A stretch of 64,000 nucleotides of DNA, taken from the NCBI GenBank assembly GCA_026129905.1, contig JAHCHE010000002.1, positions 124,001-188,000 on the forward strand. The letters are read 5' to 3'. Each line of letters opens with the position of its first letter. Position 1 is the first letter of the stretch. Positions 1 through 10,190 of the stretch are shown here, piece after piece. The position numbers were made by a program, and so were the translations under genes. The notes beneath the pieces were generated by a model, which did no database searches, had not been told where the DNA came from, and saw nothing but the letters and a program-made list of their open reading frames with translations. The stretch is from Bryobacteraceae bacterium (lineage in GTDB: Bacteria > Acidobacteriota > Terriglobia > Bryobacterales > Bryobacteraceae).

Positions 1-121
1 TGCGCAGCCACCGCCCCCCAGCGCCAGTTGGATGCCGGCATCGCCCATACTGGGCAGACCAAACGTCGATGAGCTGAGAGATTGGCGGGCCGCGCCGGAA
101 AACGTCGGCCGTCAGTGCGCG

Positions 122-2367
122 TCAGCGGATCACGACGCCATCGAGCGCGATCCGCAGTTCGAATTTGTCGAATTTGCTCAGTATGGTGTTGCCGGCGATC
201 CGCGCCAGCCACGTTCCTGGCTCTGGGTTTTCGATCGTAGTGGTTTCGGGACTACTCCCGGTGGCGGCCGACCGATTGTCCTTCGACGACGGGCTGATCA
301 GGAACAGGTCGATGTCGGCCGTCGGGAACGTTCCCCAGTCATCGCGCCATGACAGGCGAAAATCGGCGAGCTTAGTGCCCGCAGGCACGTTGAACGGAAC
401 ATATACATCTTCCGATTGAACGATCTTGCCCTGGGCCGTGAATTGCACAATCGGATCCACGAGCGCGATTACCGTCACGTTCGCCGAAACGGGCTTCGCA
501 TTTGTCCAGGCGCCGTTTACGCTGACCCGGACCAGTCCAGGCTCCGGCCGATTGACAATGAATGTGCCGCCGCTTGTGAAAACGAACTTGATGTAATCGC
601 CCTGCCCGATCTGGGACGTCTTGGCCGAGTGGATGCCGAGCAGGAGTTCGTCGCCAAAAAGCACATTCTGCTGCTCCGGAGGCGCAGCCGAGAAATCTGA
701 GATGGAAACCACCAACTGGCTGTTGTTCGGCTTCACGCTGAAAACGACATCGTGCCGTTCGCCCGGCATGAGATTCGATAAGGGCTCAGTGATGTAGTCG
801 TCGGCTACTTTCAAACCCGCCTTTTGAACGTTCACCCGAACCGAACTGACGCTGACCAACGGCGGGGCAGCGGTGTCGGGCGCCTTTCCTGCGGCGAGAA
901 GATCCCTCGCGCCGGCGGCGTTCACGAATCCTGCGCCCTGATCGAGGTGGGAGGCCGCCGACACGAGCGTCGGGTCGGCTGACATTATAATCGCGTTGCG
1001 GATCTGGCGTGCGGTCGCGCTCGGGAAAGCTTGCCGCAGCACAGCGGCAACGCCGGCGACTGACGGAGCCGCAAAACTGGTCCCGTCCGCGAAGCTAACC
1101 ACATTTGTAGACGCCGCAAATCCCATCCCGAAACTTGCGAATCCGTTCGCGACGACGCTCGGCTCCACGCGTCCGTTCGCATTCGGTCCCCGCGAACTGA
1201 AGTAGGACATCACCGGTCCGCCGAACGGACGGTACAACGCGCCTATACCGGAGCCATATTGGACATCCCGGAAGATGCGTTAGTTGTGCGCGAGGCTGGC
1301 AGCGCCCACGGCGAGGGCGCCATTTGCGCTCGCCGGGCTGCCCACGGTCAGCGTGGCCGGCCCGGCATTGCTGGCAGAGATCACCGGAACGATATCGTGC
1401 GCCAGCATGGCGTCCACAAGCTGATCCTGCGGATCCAGACCGGACGCCAGCGTAGCGCCGCCGATGCTCATGTTGCAGACCCGAATATTCAACCCGTTTT
1501 GGGAGTCGCCGGAATCATACAGTTTCCGCAACTCGATGACACGCTCCATTGCCTCCATGATCTTCGACTTCCATCCGATGTTCGACGTCCCTAGCACGCG
1601 CAGAGCGTAGATCTTCGCCGAGGGCGCGGCCCCGAACAGGGGAACGAGAGTTAAGCCCTCCGAATACGGTTGCGCTGCTTCGGGCGCGTACGTGCTGATC
1701 GCTTTAACGAACGTGCTTGTGTTCGAAAACAGTAACCAGGCGTGGGACGCGATCATGCCGGACACGAACGTCCCATGTCCGTTGTTGCCGAAATCCGAGT
1801 ACCCGCGCCCATCGCCGACAAATCCTCGCCGCCAATCACGGTGTCGTTGATATGCGGGAAACCGGGGCGAATGCCGCTGTCGATGACCGCGACGATTATG
1901 CCTTGGCCTTGGAGACCCGCGTTGTGCAGCGGCTCAACGGCCATTAGCGTGTTGTTTACCGAGTAAGCGGCTGGAGTCGCACCCGCAATCTCGGAGGCGG
2001 TGAGCGTCCGCACGGAGTCCGCGGCGACTTCGGCTTGAGCCGCAGCGCCTAGAGGCCCCAGGCCGCTGAGGTCGACGGTTGTGGGCACTCGGATTCCCAG
2101 GTCCTTCTCCACGGAAGCTACGGCGGGCGCCGAACCGATGGCCGACAGGGACGCTCGCAGAATCGTTGCTGCGATCGCATCCACGTACCGATACTGGTTC
2201 GTTACAACGCCGCCGCGCGCCTGGATCGCAGCGACCAGCTTCTTGTACGGCTTAGCGGTTCGAACGATGACTCGCTCGGACACTTCGGTTTGAGCGCCGG
2301 CGACGCCCGCGAGGACGGCGAGCAAGGGGACGAAACAGGACAAACGAATTTGCCTCAAGTGGAACAC
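122..2367 (-). pseudogene. Broken S8 subtilisin-like serine protease with PPC-type C-terminal domain
   Basis: A secreted subtilase whose complete catalytic set is still readable but split by two lesions. From the GTG at 2367 (GGAGG just upstream) come a signal peptide ending near GVAGAQ, an inhibitor-I9-like propeptide and the catalytic Asp (VIDSG). Reading then shifts by one base near 1820, in a T run (minus strand) that seems one T short; the new frame gives GHGTFVSG (His) and the oxyanion Asn region (SASNAGPA). An in-frame TAA follows at 1280-1282, and the same frame continues into GTSFAAPSVAG (Ser) and a beta-sandwich end like pre-peptidase C-terminal domains (IDLFLISP, PGTWLARI). A protein of about 745 residues would be expected. 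Since every catalytic motif survives, the damage is recent or comes from sequencing or assembly error. Confidence 0.85.
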
Positions 2368-2505
2368 TCCTTTCCTCCGCGCCGATTATCGGTGTTTCAG
2401 ATCCTTAACTGCCGAATTATAGGGGCCGTGGTTTGGGGAGTCAAGGGGGCGACACACACAGGGAAATCAACCGCAGCCAGCGATCGATACCGCGCGCTTC
2501 CTGAC

Positions 2506-3411
2506 TTAACGTTTTCGAGCCCGCACCAGCCGCAGATCCGCTTTGGGCGCCCATACCCCAAGCGCCGCCCGCGTCGCGCTTCGCTGGCTCACGGCGGGAT
2601 TCTCCAGCTCGGCCAGCGCCGCGCTCACGATGCCGCCGAATGCCTGGTTCGCCATCGCAGCGGCGGCCAGCGCCGCCTGCAACGGCGGCAGACTGGGATT
2701 GAACGCGGCGTTCTCGATGTAGACGCCAGTAAAGACCCTCCCGGACTCCAATAGAAGCGCTACGCCCGACGGACAATTCGAGTACGGCGCGTACGATTTT
2801 TCCGCCGCGTCCAACGCGAGCCGTCCCAACTCCTCCGCCGGCGGCGGCGCCGCGATCAGCGCGTGTTTCCGATGGCGCGCTGGGTCCGCCTCCAGGCCCA
2901 GGTCCGCCGGACCGAACGGGAGTGGGAGCAGGTCCGAAAGACGGGTCTGGCGGCCGGCGTACAACAACACGCGCGGGTCGCGTCCGCCGGCAAGTTCAAA
3001 CAGGAACTGGCGGCAGTGCCCGCACGGCGCGGCGGTCACCGCCACCGCCTCGATCCCCTCGCCGTTCATGAACGCGATGGAAGCGGCCGACTGTTCGGCG
3101 TGGACGGTCAAGCCGAGCGCCTCCCCGCCCGCCTCCAAATTGGCGCCCAGGTACAGCCCTCCGCCGGAGCCGCGAACGATAGCGCCGACCCGGAAGTTCG
3201 ACACCGGCGGCCGCGCATAGAGCCGCGCCAAGGGCAGGAGATCGATCATCGCGCGATCGATTGTCTTGCGTTCGTCCCTGGCGATCCGGTCCGCTTCGCC
3301 GGCGGAAAACCGGCCGTCGAACGACCCCCGCTCGACTGCGCCGGCCACGCGCTCCCGAATCCCTGAACCGAACGCTCGGAGCGCCCGCTCAACGTCCTCG
3401 CGCGTTACCAT
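2506..3411 (-). CDS. cdd: Cytidine deaminase, two-domain (E. coli-like) form
   Basis: Hydrolytic deamination of cytidine and deoxycytidine to uridine in pyrimidine salvage; cytosolic. The 301-residue length matches the long E. coli-type enzyme (about 294), which has a catalytic and a degenerate core, rather than the short tetrameric type. The zinc site is complete: HAE at residues 104-106 (His ligand, catalytic Glu) and PCGHC with Cys130 and Cys133. The C-terminal half keeps the YAPYSNCPSG substrate-loop-like segment of the second domain without the zinc ligands, as expected. It starts 12 bases downstream of the leuS stop codon, so it is probably the last gene of the nfo-leuS-cdd run. Confidence 0.95.
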   Translation of the reverse strand: MVTREDVERALRAFGSGIRERVAGAVERGSFDGRFSAGEADRIARDERKTIDRAMIDLLPLARLYARPPVSNFRVGAIVRGSGGGLYLGANLEAGGEALGLTVHAEQSAASIAFMNGEGIEAVAVTAAPCGHCRQFLFELAGGRDPRVLLYAGRQTRLSDLLPLPFGPADLGLEADPARHRKHALIAAPPPAEELGRLALDAAEKSYAPYSNCPSGVALLLESGRVFTGVYIENAAFNPSLPPLQAALAAAAMANQAFGGIVSAALAELENPAVSQRSATRAALGVWAPKADLRLVRARKR

Positions 3412-3423
3412 CCCACGGGGACC

Positions 3424-5874
3424 TCACTTCACGACGACATTCACCAACCGGTCCGGGACGACGACCACCGTGACGATCCGCTTGCCGTCGGTGAAGCGCC
3501 GCACGCGCGCGTCGTCCAGGGCGAGCCGTTCCAGCTCCTCCGCCGGCGTCCCGTTCGGAACTTCGAGATGCCCGCGGACCTTCCCGTTCACCTGCGCCAC
3601 GACTTGGATGACGTCCTCGCGCGCCAGTTCGGTGTCGTACTCCGGCCATTGCCGCCGGAACACCGGACCTTCCCGCCCCAATTCCGCCCATAATTCCTCG
3701 GCCAGGTACGGCGCAAACGGGCCTAAGAGCAGAATCAGTTTCTCGATCAATTCGCTCAGCGCGGCGCCGGAAAGCTGGTCCTCCAGCGCGGTCGCCGTGT
3801 TCATCAGCTCCATGATCGCGGCGATCGACGTATTGAAATGCCAGCGCGTGTCGAAATCTTCCGTCGCCTTCCGCAGCGTCTGGTGCAGCTTGCGCAGCGC
3901 CTTTCGGTCGGCGTCGGCCTCCGGACCTCCGCCCGCCCTGGCCCTCTCGACGTTGCGCGTCACAAAGCGGTAGACCCGCGCCAGGAACCGGTGCATCCCT
4001 TCGACGCCGTAATCCTGCCAGTCCAGGTCCTTCTCCGGCGGCGCCGCGAACAGCGCGAACAGTCGGGCCGTATCGGCGCCGTAGGCGTCGGCCATGAAGT
4101 CGGCGCTGACCACGTTGCCCTTCGACTTGGACATCTTCGCCCCGCCCTTCACTACCATGCCCTGCGTGAACAGCCGCTGGGCCGGCTCGTCGTTGGCGAT
4201 CAGTCCGAGGTCGCGCATCACCTTCGTGAAAAACCGCGAATAAATCAGGTGCAGAATGGCGTGCTCGACCCCACCGATGTACTGGTCGATCGGAAACCAG
4301 TAGGCAATTTTCTCCGAATCGAACGGCGCATCACTGTTGTGGGGATCGCAATAGCGATAGAAATACCAGGACGAATCGACGAAAGTGTCCATCGTATCCG
4401 TCTCGCGCCGGGCCGCCGCGCCGCATGCGTAACAGCTCACATTCACGAAATCCGGGACGTTTTCCAGCGGAGACCGCCCCTTGCCCGTGATGGCCACGTT
4501 CAGCGGCAGCCGAACCGGCAGCTCGCTCTCCGGCACGGGAACGATGCCGCACTTCGAGCAGTGAATCACCGGAATGGGCGTGCCCCAGTACCTCTGACGG
4601 GAGATGCCCCAGTCCTTGATGCGGTACGTCACGGCGGCTTTGCCGAATCCCTCCCGCTCCGCTTTGGCGGTCATGCAGCGGCGCGCCTCCGCGCTCGGTA
4701 GACCTGAGAACTCGCCGGAGTTCTCGCACACGCCGTCGTCGGTGAACGCCAACTTCATCGTGGCTTCGTCCGCCAGCTCCCCGTCCACCGGGCGAATCAC
4801 CGGGCGGACCGGAATGCCGTACTTCCGGCAGAACTCGAAGTCGCGATCGTCGTGAGCCGGCACCGCCATGATCGCGCCCGTGCCATAGGTCATCAGCACG
4901 AAGTTGCCCACCCAGATCGGCGTCTCCTCGCCGTTGTATGGGTTGCGCGCGTAGCGCCCGGTGAAAAAGCCTTCCTTCTCCCCCTCGCCGGGCCCCTGGC
5001 GGGCGCGGGCGTCAACCATTTCCTTGGCGCGCGCCTGCTGCTCGCCGGAGGCGATTTCCGCCACCAGCGGGTGCTCCGGCGCCAGGATTACGCAGGTGGC
5101 CCCGAAAATCGTGTCCACGCGCGTCGTGAAGACGGGGATCGGCGCGTCCGAACCCGCCAGCCGGAACTCGACCTCCGCGCCTTCCGAGCGTCCGATCCAG
5201 TTGCGCTGCATGGTCAGAACCCGATCGGGCCAGCCCCCCTCGAGCGTCGGGATGTTGTCGAGCAGTTCCTCGGCGTAGGCGGTGATCTTCAGGAACCACT
5301 GGTCCAGCTCCCGCTGCTCCACCTTCGTGGTTTCGTGCCGCCAGCAGCACCCGTCCACCACCTGCTCGTTGGCCAGCACCGTGCCGCATTCGGGACACCA
5401 GTTCACCAGCGCTCCCTTCCGGTACGCCAGGCCGCGCTCGAGCATTTTCAGAAAAAACCACTGGTTCCACCGGTAGTACTCGGGCTCGCAGGTCGAAATC
5501 TCGCGATCCCAGTCGTAGCTGAAGCCGTATCGCCGGTGCTGCTTCTTCATGTACTCGATGTTGTCGAGCGTCCAGTCTCGGGGATGCCGGTTGTTGGCGA
5601 TGGCCGCGTTCTCCGCCGGCAGGCCGAACGAGTCCCAACCCATCGGATGAAGCACGTTGAAGCCCTGCATCATCTTGTAGCGCGCCAGCGCGTCGCCGAT
5701 CGTGTAATTGCGGATGTGACCCACGTGGAGCGCGCCGCTCGGATAGGGCAGCATCTCCAGCAGGTAGTATTTCGGCCGCGACGGGTCGGCGTCGACTTTA
5801 AAATAGTCGGAGTTTTCCCAATGCTTCTGCCATTTGGGCTCAATTACTTTGTGGTCGTACGGCTTTTCCGGCAT
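3424..5874 (-). CDS. leuS: Leucyl-tRNA synthetase
   Basis: Charges tRNA-Leu with leucine. A class Ia synthetase of 816 residues. It opens with the family-typical start [14 protein letters not shown], has the HIGH-type motif HVGH at residues 50-53, a CP1 editing domain (region around [17 protein letters not shown]), the KMSKSKGN loop near residue 580, an anticodon-binding domain and the C-terminal extension ending in VNVVVK. The ATG at 5874 was chosen because the open frame upstream has no family similarity. The start lies inside the 3' end of the upstream nfo gene (31-base overlap), suggesting translational coupling. Two CxxC pairs around [13 protein letters not shown] and HCSKCG are usual zinc-ribbon elements of bacterial LeuRS. 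Confidence 0.97.
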   Translation of the reverse strand: MPEKPYDHKVIEPKWQKHWENSDYFKVDADPSRPKYYLLEMLPYPSGALHVGHIRNYTIGDALARYKMMQGFNVLHPMGWDSFGLPAENAAIANNRHPRDWTLDNIEYMKKQHRRYGFSYDWDREISTCEPEYYRWNQWFFLKMLERGLAYRKGALVNWCPECGTVLANEQVVDGCCWRHETTKVEQRELDQWFLKITAYAEELLDNIPTLEGGWPDRVLTMQRNWIGRSEGAEVEFRLAGSDAPIPVFTTRVDTIFGATCVILAPEHPLVAEIASGEQQARAKEMVDARARQGPGEGEKEGFFTGRYARNPYNGEETPIWVGNFVLMTYGTGAIMAVPAHDDRDFEFCRKYGIPVRPVIRPVDGELADEATMKLAFTDDGVCENSGEFSGLPSAEARRCMTAKAEREGFGKAAVTYRIKDWGISRQRYWGTPIPVIHCSKCGIVPVPESELPVRLPLNVAITGKGRSPLENVPDFVNVSCYACGAAARRETDTMDTFVDSSWYFYRYCDPHNSDAPFDSEKIAYWFPIDQYIGGVEHAILHLIYSRFFTKVMRDLGLIANDEPAQRLFTQGMVVKGGAKMSKSKGNVVSADFMADAYGADTARLFALFAAPPEKDLDWQDYGVEGMHRFLARVYRFVTRNVERARAGGGPEADADRKALRKLHQTLRKATEDFDTRWHFNTSIAAIMELMNTATALEDQLSGAALSELIEKLILLLGPFAPYLAEELWAELGREGPVFRRQWPEYDTELAREDVIQVVAQVNGKVRGHLEVPNGTPAEELERLALDDARVRRFTDGKRIVTVVVVPDRLVNVVVK

Positions 5875-6713
5875 AGACTCTTCAACATTGCGATATTCCG
5901 GGCGTCGTCGCCCGGCTTGTCGATGGGCGTCTCCAGGATAAACGGCTTCGCCCGCAGTTTCGGATGCGTCAAAATACGTCGAAACCCCTCGACGCCGATG
6001 TACCCCCGGCCGATGTGCTCGTGCCGGTCCACGCGCGAGCTCAGCGGCGTCTTCGAATCGTTGGCGTGAATCACGCGCACTCGCTCGAGACCGAGTGCGC
6101 CTTCGGCCGCCTTCAGCATTTCCCGCAGGCCGGCGGCCGTGGCCACGTCGTAGCCCGAAGCCAGGCAGTGGGCCGTATCCAGGCAATAGCCGATCGGGAG
6201 ATCCGCGCGGGAAAGCGCCAGCTCGCGAATCGCCGCCAGCTCTTCGAACGATGCGCCGATGGCCGCCCCCGAGCCCGCCGTGTTCTCCAGCAGCAGCATC
6301 AACCCGTTCGTCTTCACCCCCGCCGCCGCCTCGATCAGCGAACGGGCGAAGCGGACGATACCCTCTTCCAGCGTGCCTCCGCGGTAGTTGCCGGGGTGCG
6401 CCACGACGTATTCCGCTCCGATCGCTGCCGCCCGCGTCAACTCCCCGCGCAGCGCGGCGACCGATTTTTCCCGCACCGCCTCGTCTGAAGATGCCAGGTT
6501 GATCAGGTAATTATCGTGGATCACAAGCGGATTCAGATCGAATCGCGCGCGGGCGTCCCGCATCCGGCGGATCTCGTCCGCGTCCGGCGGGACCGCCCGC
6601 CACATGCGCGGGCTGCACGAGAAAATCTGGAACGTGTTGGCGCCAAGCTCCGCGGCTCGATGGGCCGCCTTGTCCAACGCTCCGGCGATGGACGTATGGA
6701 TTCCGATGCGCAA
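5844..6713 (-). CDS. nfo: Endonuclease IV (AP endonuclease family 2)
   Basis: Cleaves 5' of abasic sites in base-excision repair; a TIM barrel with a three-metal site. About 289 residues from a TTG start at 6713, giving [11 protein letters not shown], the usual N terminus; no ATG or GTG exists nearby in frame and the ribosome-binding site is weak, so the start is inferred. Metal-ligand and active-site motifs are visible in order: [55 protein letters not shown] and ILETP. The 3' end overlaps leuS by 31 bases. Co-transcription with leuS and cdd looks likely. Family assignment is secure; only the start is uncertain. Confidence 0.92.
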   Translation of the reverse strand: MRIGIHTSIAGALDKAAHRAAELGANTFQIFSCSPRMWRAVPPDADEIRRMRDARARFDLNPLVIHDNYLINLASSDEAVREKSVAALRGELTRAAAIGAEYVVAHPGNYRGGTLEEGIVRFARSLIEAAAGVKTNGLMLLLENTAGSGAAIGASFEELAAIRELALSRADLPIGYCLDTAHCLASGYDVATAAGLREMLKAAEGALGLERVRVIHANDSKTPLSSRVDRHEHIGRGYIGVEGFRRILTHPKLRAKPFILETPIDKPGDDARNIAMLKSLCRKSRTTTK

Positions 6714-6781
6714 GGGATACTGCTTATCGTAGCAGAGCGCACGGCGCCGCCCGCCGGTAGTGCCCGAAAGCGCCGGGCCGC

Positions 6782-8290
6782 TTACGTCAGCGGAGGAGAT
6801 TTCAGCGTCCACTTCCAGATGCCGTATAGCATCGCCCCCGCCACCGCGAACAGCGGGAGCGGCGAAGCGCCGCCGGCGAAATAGTCGCCGAACGCGCCCT
6901 CGAGCCGCGACGCCACGGTGAGCGCCGGCAACTGGAACCCGGCGGTAAACACGTGCAGAACCGGCTCCAGCACGCCACGACCGCGCTCGACGTCGCGGTA
7001 CATCGCCATGCACCAGGCCTGGGTTACGGCGGCCACACCGATGAAATAGATGGCCATTTTCGGCAGCCGGGCCAGTGTCAGCGCCAGCGGCAAAAACAGA
7101 AATGGAAACGCCGGCGCCATGTAGCGGATGCCGGTATTGAATTGCAGGCGCGCGTAATTCACGCAACTCGCGAAAATCCAAAGCCCGAAGATGAACGCGA
7201 ACAGGAAGGCTGTCTCCCGCCATTCCAGCCCCCGGGGCCGGCCGCGTTTCAGGAAGGGAAAGGCGAACGCCAGGACGAACATCGGGCACGACGTCAGCAA
7301 ACCGTAGCGGTAATCCCACGCGTGGGCAAGGAACAATTCGAGCTGCGGCGGGCTGAATCCCTGGTATCCCTGGTCGCTCCAGGCTACCGCCGGCATCCAG
7401 CGCTGCGCCGGAAGGAACGGATTGCCGAAACTCTGCCACTGATAAAACCAGAGCAGAAACACCGGTCCCAGCGTGCCCGCCACGTACCAGCCGCCGATGC
7501 GCATCGCCCCGCCGGCGCCGCTGTCTTTCCAGCTCACGGCCAATGCATAAGCGAACAGCCCGAGCAGCAGTACCGAACCGGAGTAATCGAACAGCACCGC
7601 CGCGCCGCCGGTGACGCCCGCCAGGAACGACCGCGACGGCAGCGTCCACCGGAACATCCCGCCCGGGTTCCAGAGGCACAGAAAACCGAAAAACGCGACA
7701 TGGCCGAGCATCATGTTGTGGTTCAGATACCCCGTCCGGAAAAACACCGGCGTGCCGAAGGCGTACAGCAGCGCCAGCCACAACGCGGCCCGCTCGGAAT
7801 CCAGCAGCCGCCGCAGCGCGAGGAAGATCATCACCGCGCCCAGAGCCGAGGTCGTCGCCATGCAGCCCGTCTGCATTGCCAGCGCCGCCAGCCCGAATTT
7901 GATGTCGTAACCGCGCCGCCACGCTTCCTCATAAAATTTCTGCGCCATCGGCCATGGCGAGTCGTAATCGGGAGCGTTCTTTGGTCCCGCTTGGGCGCGG
8001 TGGCGGTTGATAGCCGCAACCACAGGATCGATCAGCGGACGCGCCATGGCATACGGGATCGCGGCTGCCATCGAGGCGCCCGGGTTCGAGTTGATGTGCC
8101 AGCCGCGGCCCGGCATCTCGAACAGGTCCGGATGCATGCCGCCGTATTCGTCCACCCGGAACGAGAGCCGGTCCCCGATCGCGAGGCCCAGGTATATCTC
8201 CCGCACTGTGTTGGACGCGAAGTGCAGCGTGAAAACAATCCAGCAAGTAAGAAAGATGCGGATCGCGGTGGCGCGCGCGGCGGGCGTCAT
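6782..8290 (-). CDS. Polytopic membrane protein, GT-C (GT39/ArnT-like) glycosyltransferase-like
   Basis: About 502 residues with some ten hydrophobic segments. The first membrane span (IFLTCWIVFTLHFA) is followed by a polar loop with Asp-Glu (FRVDEYGG) and then the segment WHINSNPGASMAAAIPYA, which resembles the post-TM1 K/N-PG-hydrophobic segment of GT39/RgtA-like GT-C transferases that use polyprenyl-phosphate sugars. A function in envelope glycan modification is therefore likely but the acceptor is unknown. The ATG at 8290 precedes the first membrane span directly; the frame is open upstream to 8467 but that part has low-complexity composition and overlaps the promoter region of the divergent gene at 8500. 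It ends 68 bases before nfo and may share its transcript. Confidence 0.6.
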   Translation of the reverse strand: MTPAARATAIRIFLTCWIVFTLHFASNTVREIYLGLAIGDRLSFRVDEYGGMHPDLFEMPGRGWHINSNPGASMAAAIPYAMARPLIDPVVAAINRHRAQAGPKNAPDYDSPWPMAQKFYEEAWRRGYDIKFGLAALAMQTGCMATTSALGAVMIFLALRRLLDSERAALWLALLYAFGTPVFFRTGYLNHNMMLGHVAFFGFLCLWNPGGMFRWTLPSRSFLAGVTGGAAVLFDYSGSVLLLGLFAYALAVSWKDSGAGGAMRIGGWYVAGTLGPVFLLWFYQWQSFGNPFLPAQRWMPAVAWSDQGYQGFSPPQLELFLAHAWDYRYGLLTSCPMFVLAFAFPFLKRGRPRGLEWRETAFLFAFIFGLWIFASCVNYARLQFNTGIRYMAPAFPFLFLPLALTLARLPKMAIYFIGVAAVTQAWCMAMYRDVERGRGVLEPVLHVFTAGFQLPALTVASRLEGAFGDYFAGGASPLPLFAVAGAMLYGIWKWTLKSPPLT

Positions 8291-8499
8291 CGCCGCGGCG
8301 CCCGTAGTCTGCGGAAGCGGGGCGTCGCCGGCGCTATTCAGAATGGTGGAATTCAGACGTTGCGCCTCCTCCCGGGCGCCATGGCGGTGAGACCAATCCT
8401 TACCAGTATGACATCGCCGCAGGCGCGCTTCCGAGGCCGCAAAGCAACCGCAACGGCCGGGTTTCAACTCCGATACTATGAACGGAAAGGAAACATCGC

Positions 8500-10083
8500 A
8501 TGAAAAGACGCGACCTGCTGAATACCACGGCCGCCGCCGCCGGTTTGACCATCTTGAGGAGCGGTACGCTCCGCGGCCAGAACGCCCCCAGCAACAAGCT
8601 CAACATCGCCCTCATCGGCGTGTGGGGCCGCGGCACCGCCCACTACAACACGATGCTGGCGGAAAACACCGTGGCCATCTGCGACGTCAACGACCTCCGC
8701 ACCAAGGAGGCCCTCGAGATCTTTCCCAAGGCCAAACCGTACCGCGACTGGCGCCGCTGTCTCGACCAGAAGGACGTCGAGGCCGTGATCATCTGCACCG
8801 CCGATCACCACCATGCCTTCATCGCCAACTGGGCGCTGAACCGCGACATGCACGTATTCTGCGAAAAGCCGCTCGGCATTTCGGTGGAAGAGGCGCGCGT
8901 CGTCCGGGCGAATTATCTCAAGCGTAAAGCCAAGGTCGCCACCCAGCACGGCACGCAGCGTCACGCCTATCCGAATTTCGAGCGCCTGCGGGAACTCGTC
9001 CTCGACGGCGCGATCGGCGAGTTGAAAACCGTCCATAGCTGGGACGCCCGCCAGCTCCCTCGGCCGGGCTACCCGGAAGCCGAAGGCCAGCCGCCCTCGT
9101 TCCTCGACTACGAGCAGTGGATCGGCCCCTCGCCGTACCATCCCTATAGCCCGCAGTACTTCGGCGGCACGTCCGGCTTGAACTGCCTGTTCTGGAACAT
9201 GTACCGCGATTTCGGCGTGGGCCAGATCGGCGACATGGGCGCCCACACGATGGACCTGGTCTGGAACGTCGTCGACGCCGGCGCCCCGACGGCCGTCGAG
9301 GTGGACCAGGAGCTGACCGACAAGTACCACCCCGACATCTGCCCCGTGAAGCTGAAGGTTACCTTCGATCTGCCGGCCAACAACTGGCGCGGCGCGATCA
9401 AGAACGTCTGGTACCAGGGCGGCTTGAAGCCCGACGCGCCGAAAAGCTACTTCGACGTCTCGCGGATCGGCAACGGCGCGATCTTTGAAGGAACCAAGGG
9501 GACCATCCTGGCCGATTTCACCAGCCGCGTGATCATTCCGAATAACGACGACGGCGACCTGACGTATTACAAGCGCCGCGGCCGGGACGAACTCCTGCCG
9601 CTGGTGGGCGGCACGGGCCAGCCATCGCAGGCCCCGCCGCGGAGGTCTTCCGGTCCGCCCAAGCCTCCCGCCGGTCTGCGCGGCATGCCGGACGCGACGC
9701 CCCGGCCGGGCGGTTTCCCCGAGATCCAGTTCCTCGAAGGAGGCGTTCCCGCGGCGCTCGGCCTGCCCAACGACGACGTCAAGCGGATCGCCGAGGCGCA
9801 GAAGAGCGGCGCTCCGGGCGGCCGTCGCGACCCCTTCCAGGTGGATTGGATCGACGCCTGCAAGGGAAAGAACAACAACGTCGTACATGGCATGAGCAGC
9901 AAGACCCACTGCGACTTCGACTACTCCGGCACGATGATCGAGCAGATGCTGCTCGGGCTGGTGGCGCACCGCGTGGGCAAGCGCATCGAGTACGACCCCG
10001 CCACCGGCCGCGTCACCAACGCATCGGAGGCCAACGAGCACCTCAGCCGCAAATACCGCGCCAACTGGACCTTGAACGGCTGA
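8500..10083 (+). CDS. Gfo/Idh/MocA-family oxidoreductase with Tat leader
   Basis: A 527-residue NAD(P)-dependent sugar or inositol dehydrogenase-like protein. The N terminus MKRRDLLNTTAAAAG is a twin-arginine leader, so the folded, cofactor-loaded enzyme probably acts in the periplasm. A Rossmann fold follows (ALIGVWGRGTAHY, residues about 36-48), then the family EKPL motif (HVFCEKPLGIS, near residue 125) and a C-terminal substrate domain with GDMGAHTMDLVWN. The length exceeds the ~350-400 of cytosolic members because of a proline-rich insertion near residues 370-405. GGAAAGGAAA 12 bases upstream of the ATG is a good ribosome-binding site. Such Tat-dependent paralogues are abundant in Bryobacterales and Planctomycetes, usually next to sugar isomerases; substrate unknown. 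Confidence 0.88.
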   Translation: MKRRDLLNTTAAAAGLTILRSGTLRGQNAPSNKLNIALIGVWGRGTAHYNTMLAENTVAICDVNDLRTKEALEIFPKAKPYRDWRRCLDQKDVEAVIICTADHHHAFIANWALNRDMHVFCEKPLGISVEEARVVRANYLKRKAKVATQHGTQRHAYPNFERLRELVLDGAIGELKTVHSWDARQLPRPGYPEAEGQPPSFLDYEQWIGPSPYHPYSPQYFGGTSGLNCLFWNMYRDFGVGQIGDMGAHTMDLVWNVVDAGAPTAVEVDQELTDKYHPDICPVKLKVTFDLPANNWRGAIKNVWYQGGLKPDAPKSYFDVSRIGNGAIFEGTKGTILADFTSRVIIPNNDDGDLTYYKRRGRDELLPLVGGTGQPSQAPPRRSSGPPKPPAGLRGMPDATPRPGGFPEIQFLEGGVPAALGLPNDDVKRIAEAQKSGAPGGRRDPFQVDWIDACKGKNNNVVHGMSSKTHCDFDYSGTMIEQMLLGLVAHRVGKRIEYDPATGRVTNASEANEHLSRKYRANWTLNG

Positions 10084-10190
10084 TCCGGCGACCTGAAGCG
10101 CCGCCGTACAATAAGAGACGGGCAGTTGCTGATGTGCGTACCTGAACCATCACCGATTCCCGGCGGCTGACGGGAACAGCGTCGCGCGCA

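Noticed and set aside
5875-6186. In-frame N-terminal extension of leuS to an upstream start
   Set aside because: The extension lies inside nfo, has low-complexity basic composition and no similarity to LeuRS; the ATG at 5874 gives the canonical N terminus.
6714-7922. Long upstream extension of the nfo frame
   Set aside because: It covers the membrane-protein gene in another frame and encodes only Arg/Ala/Gly-rich sequence; TTG at 6713 yields the family start.
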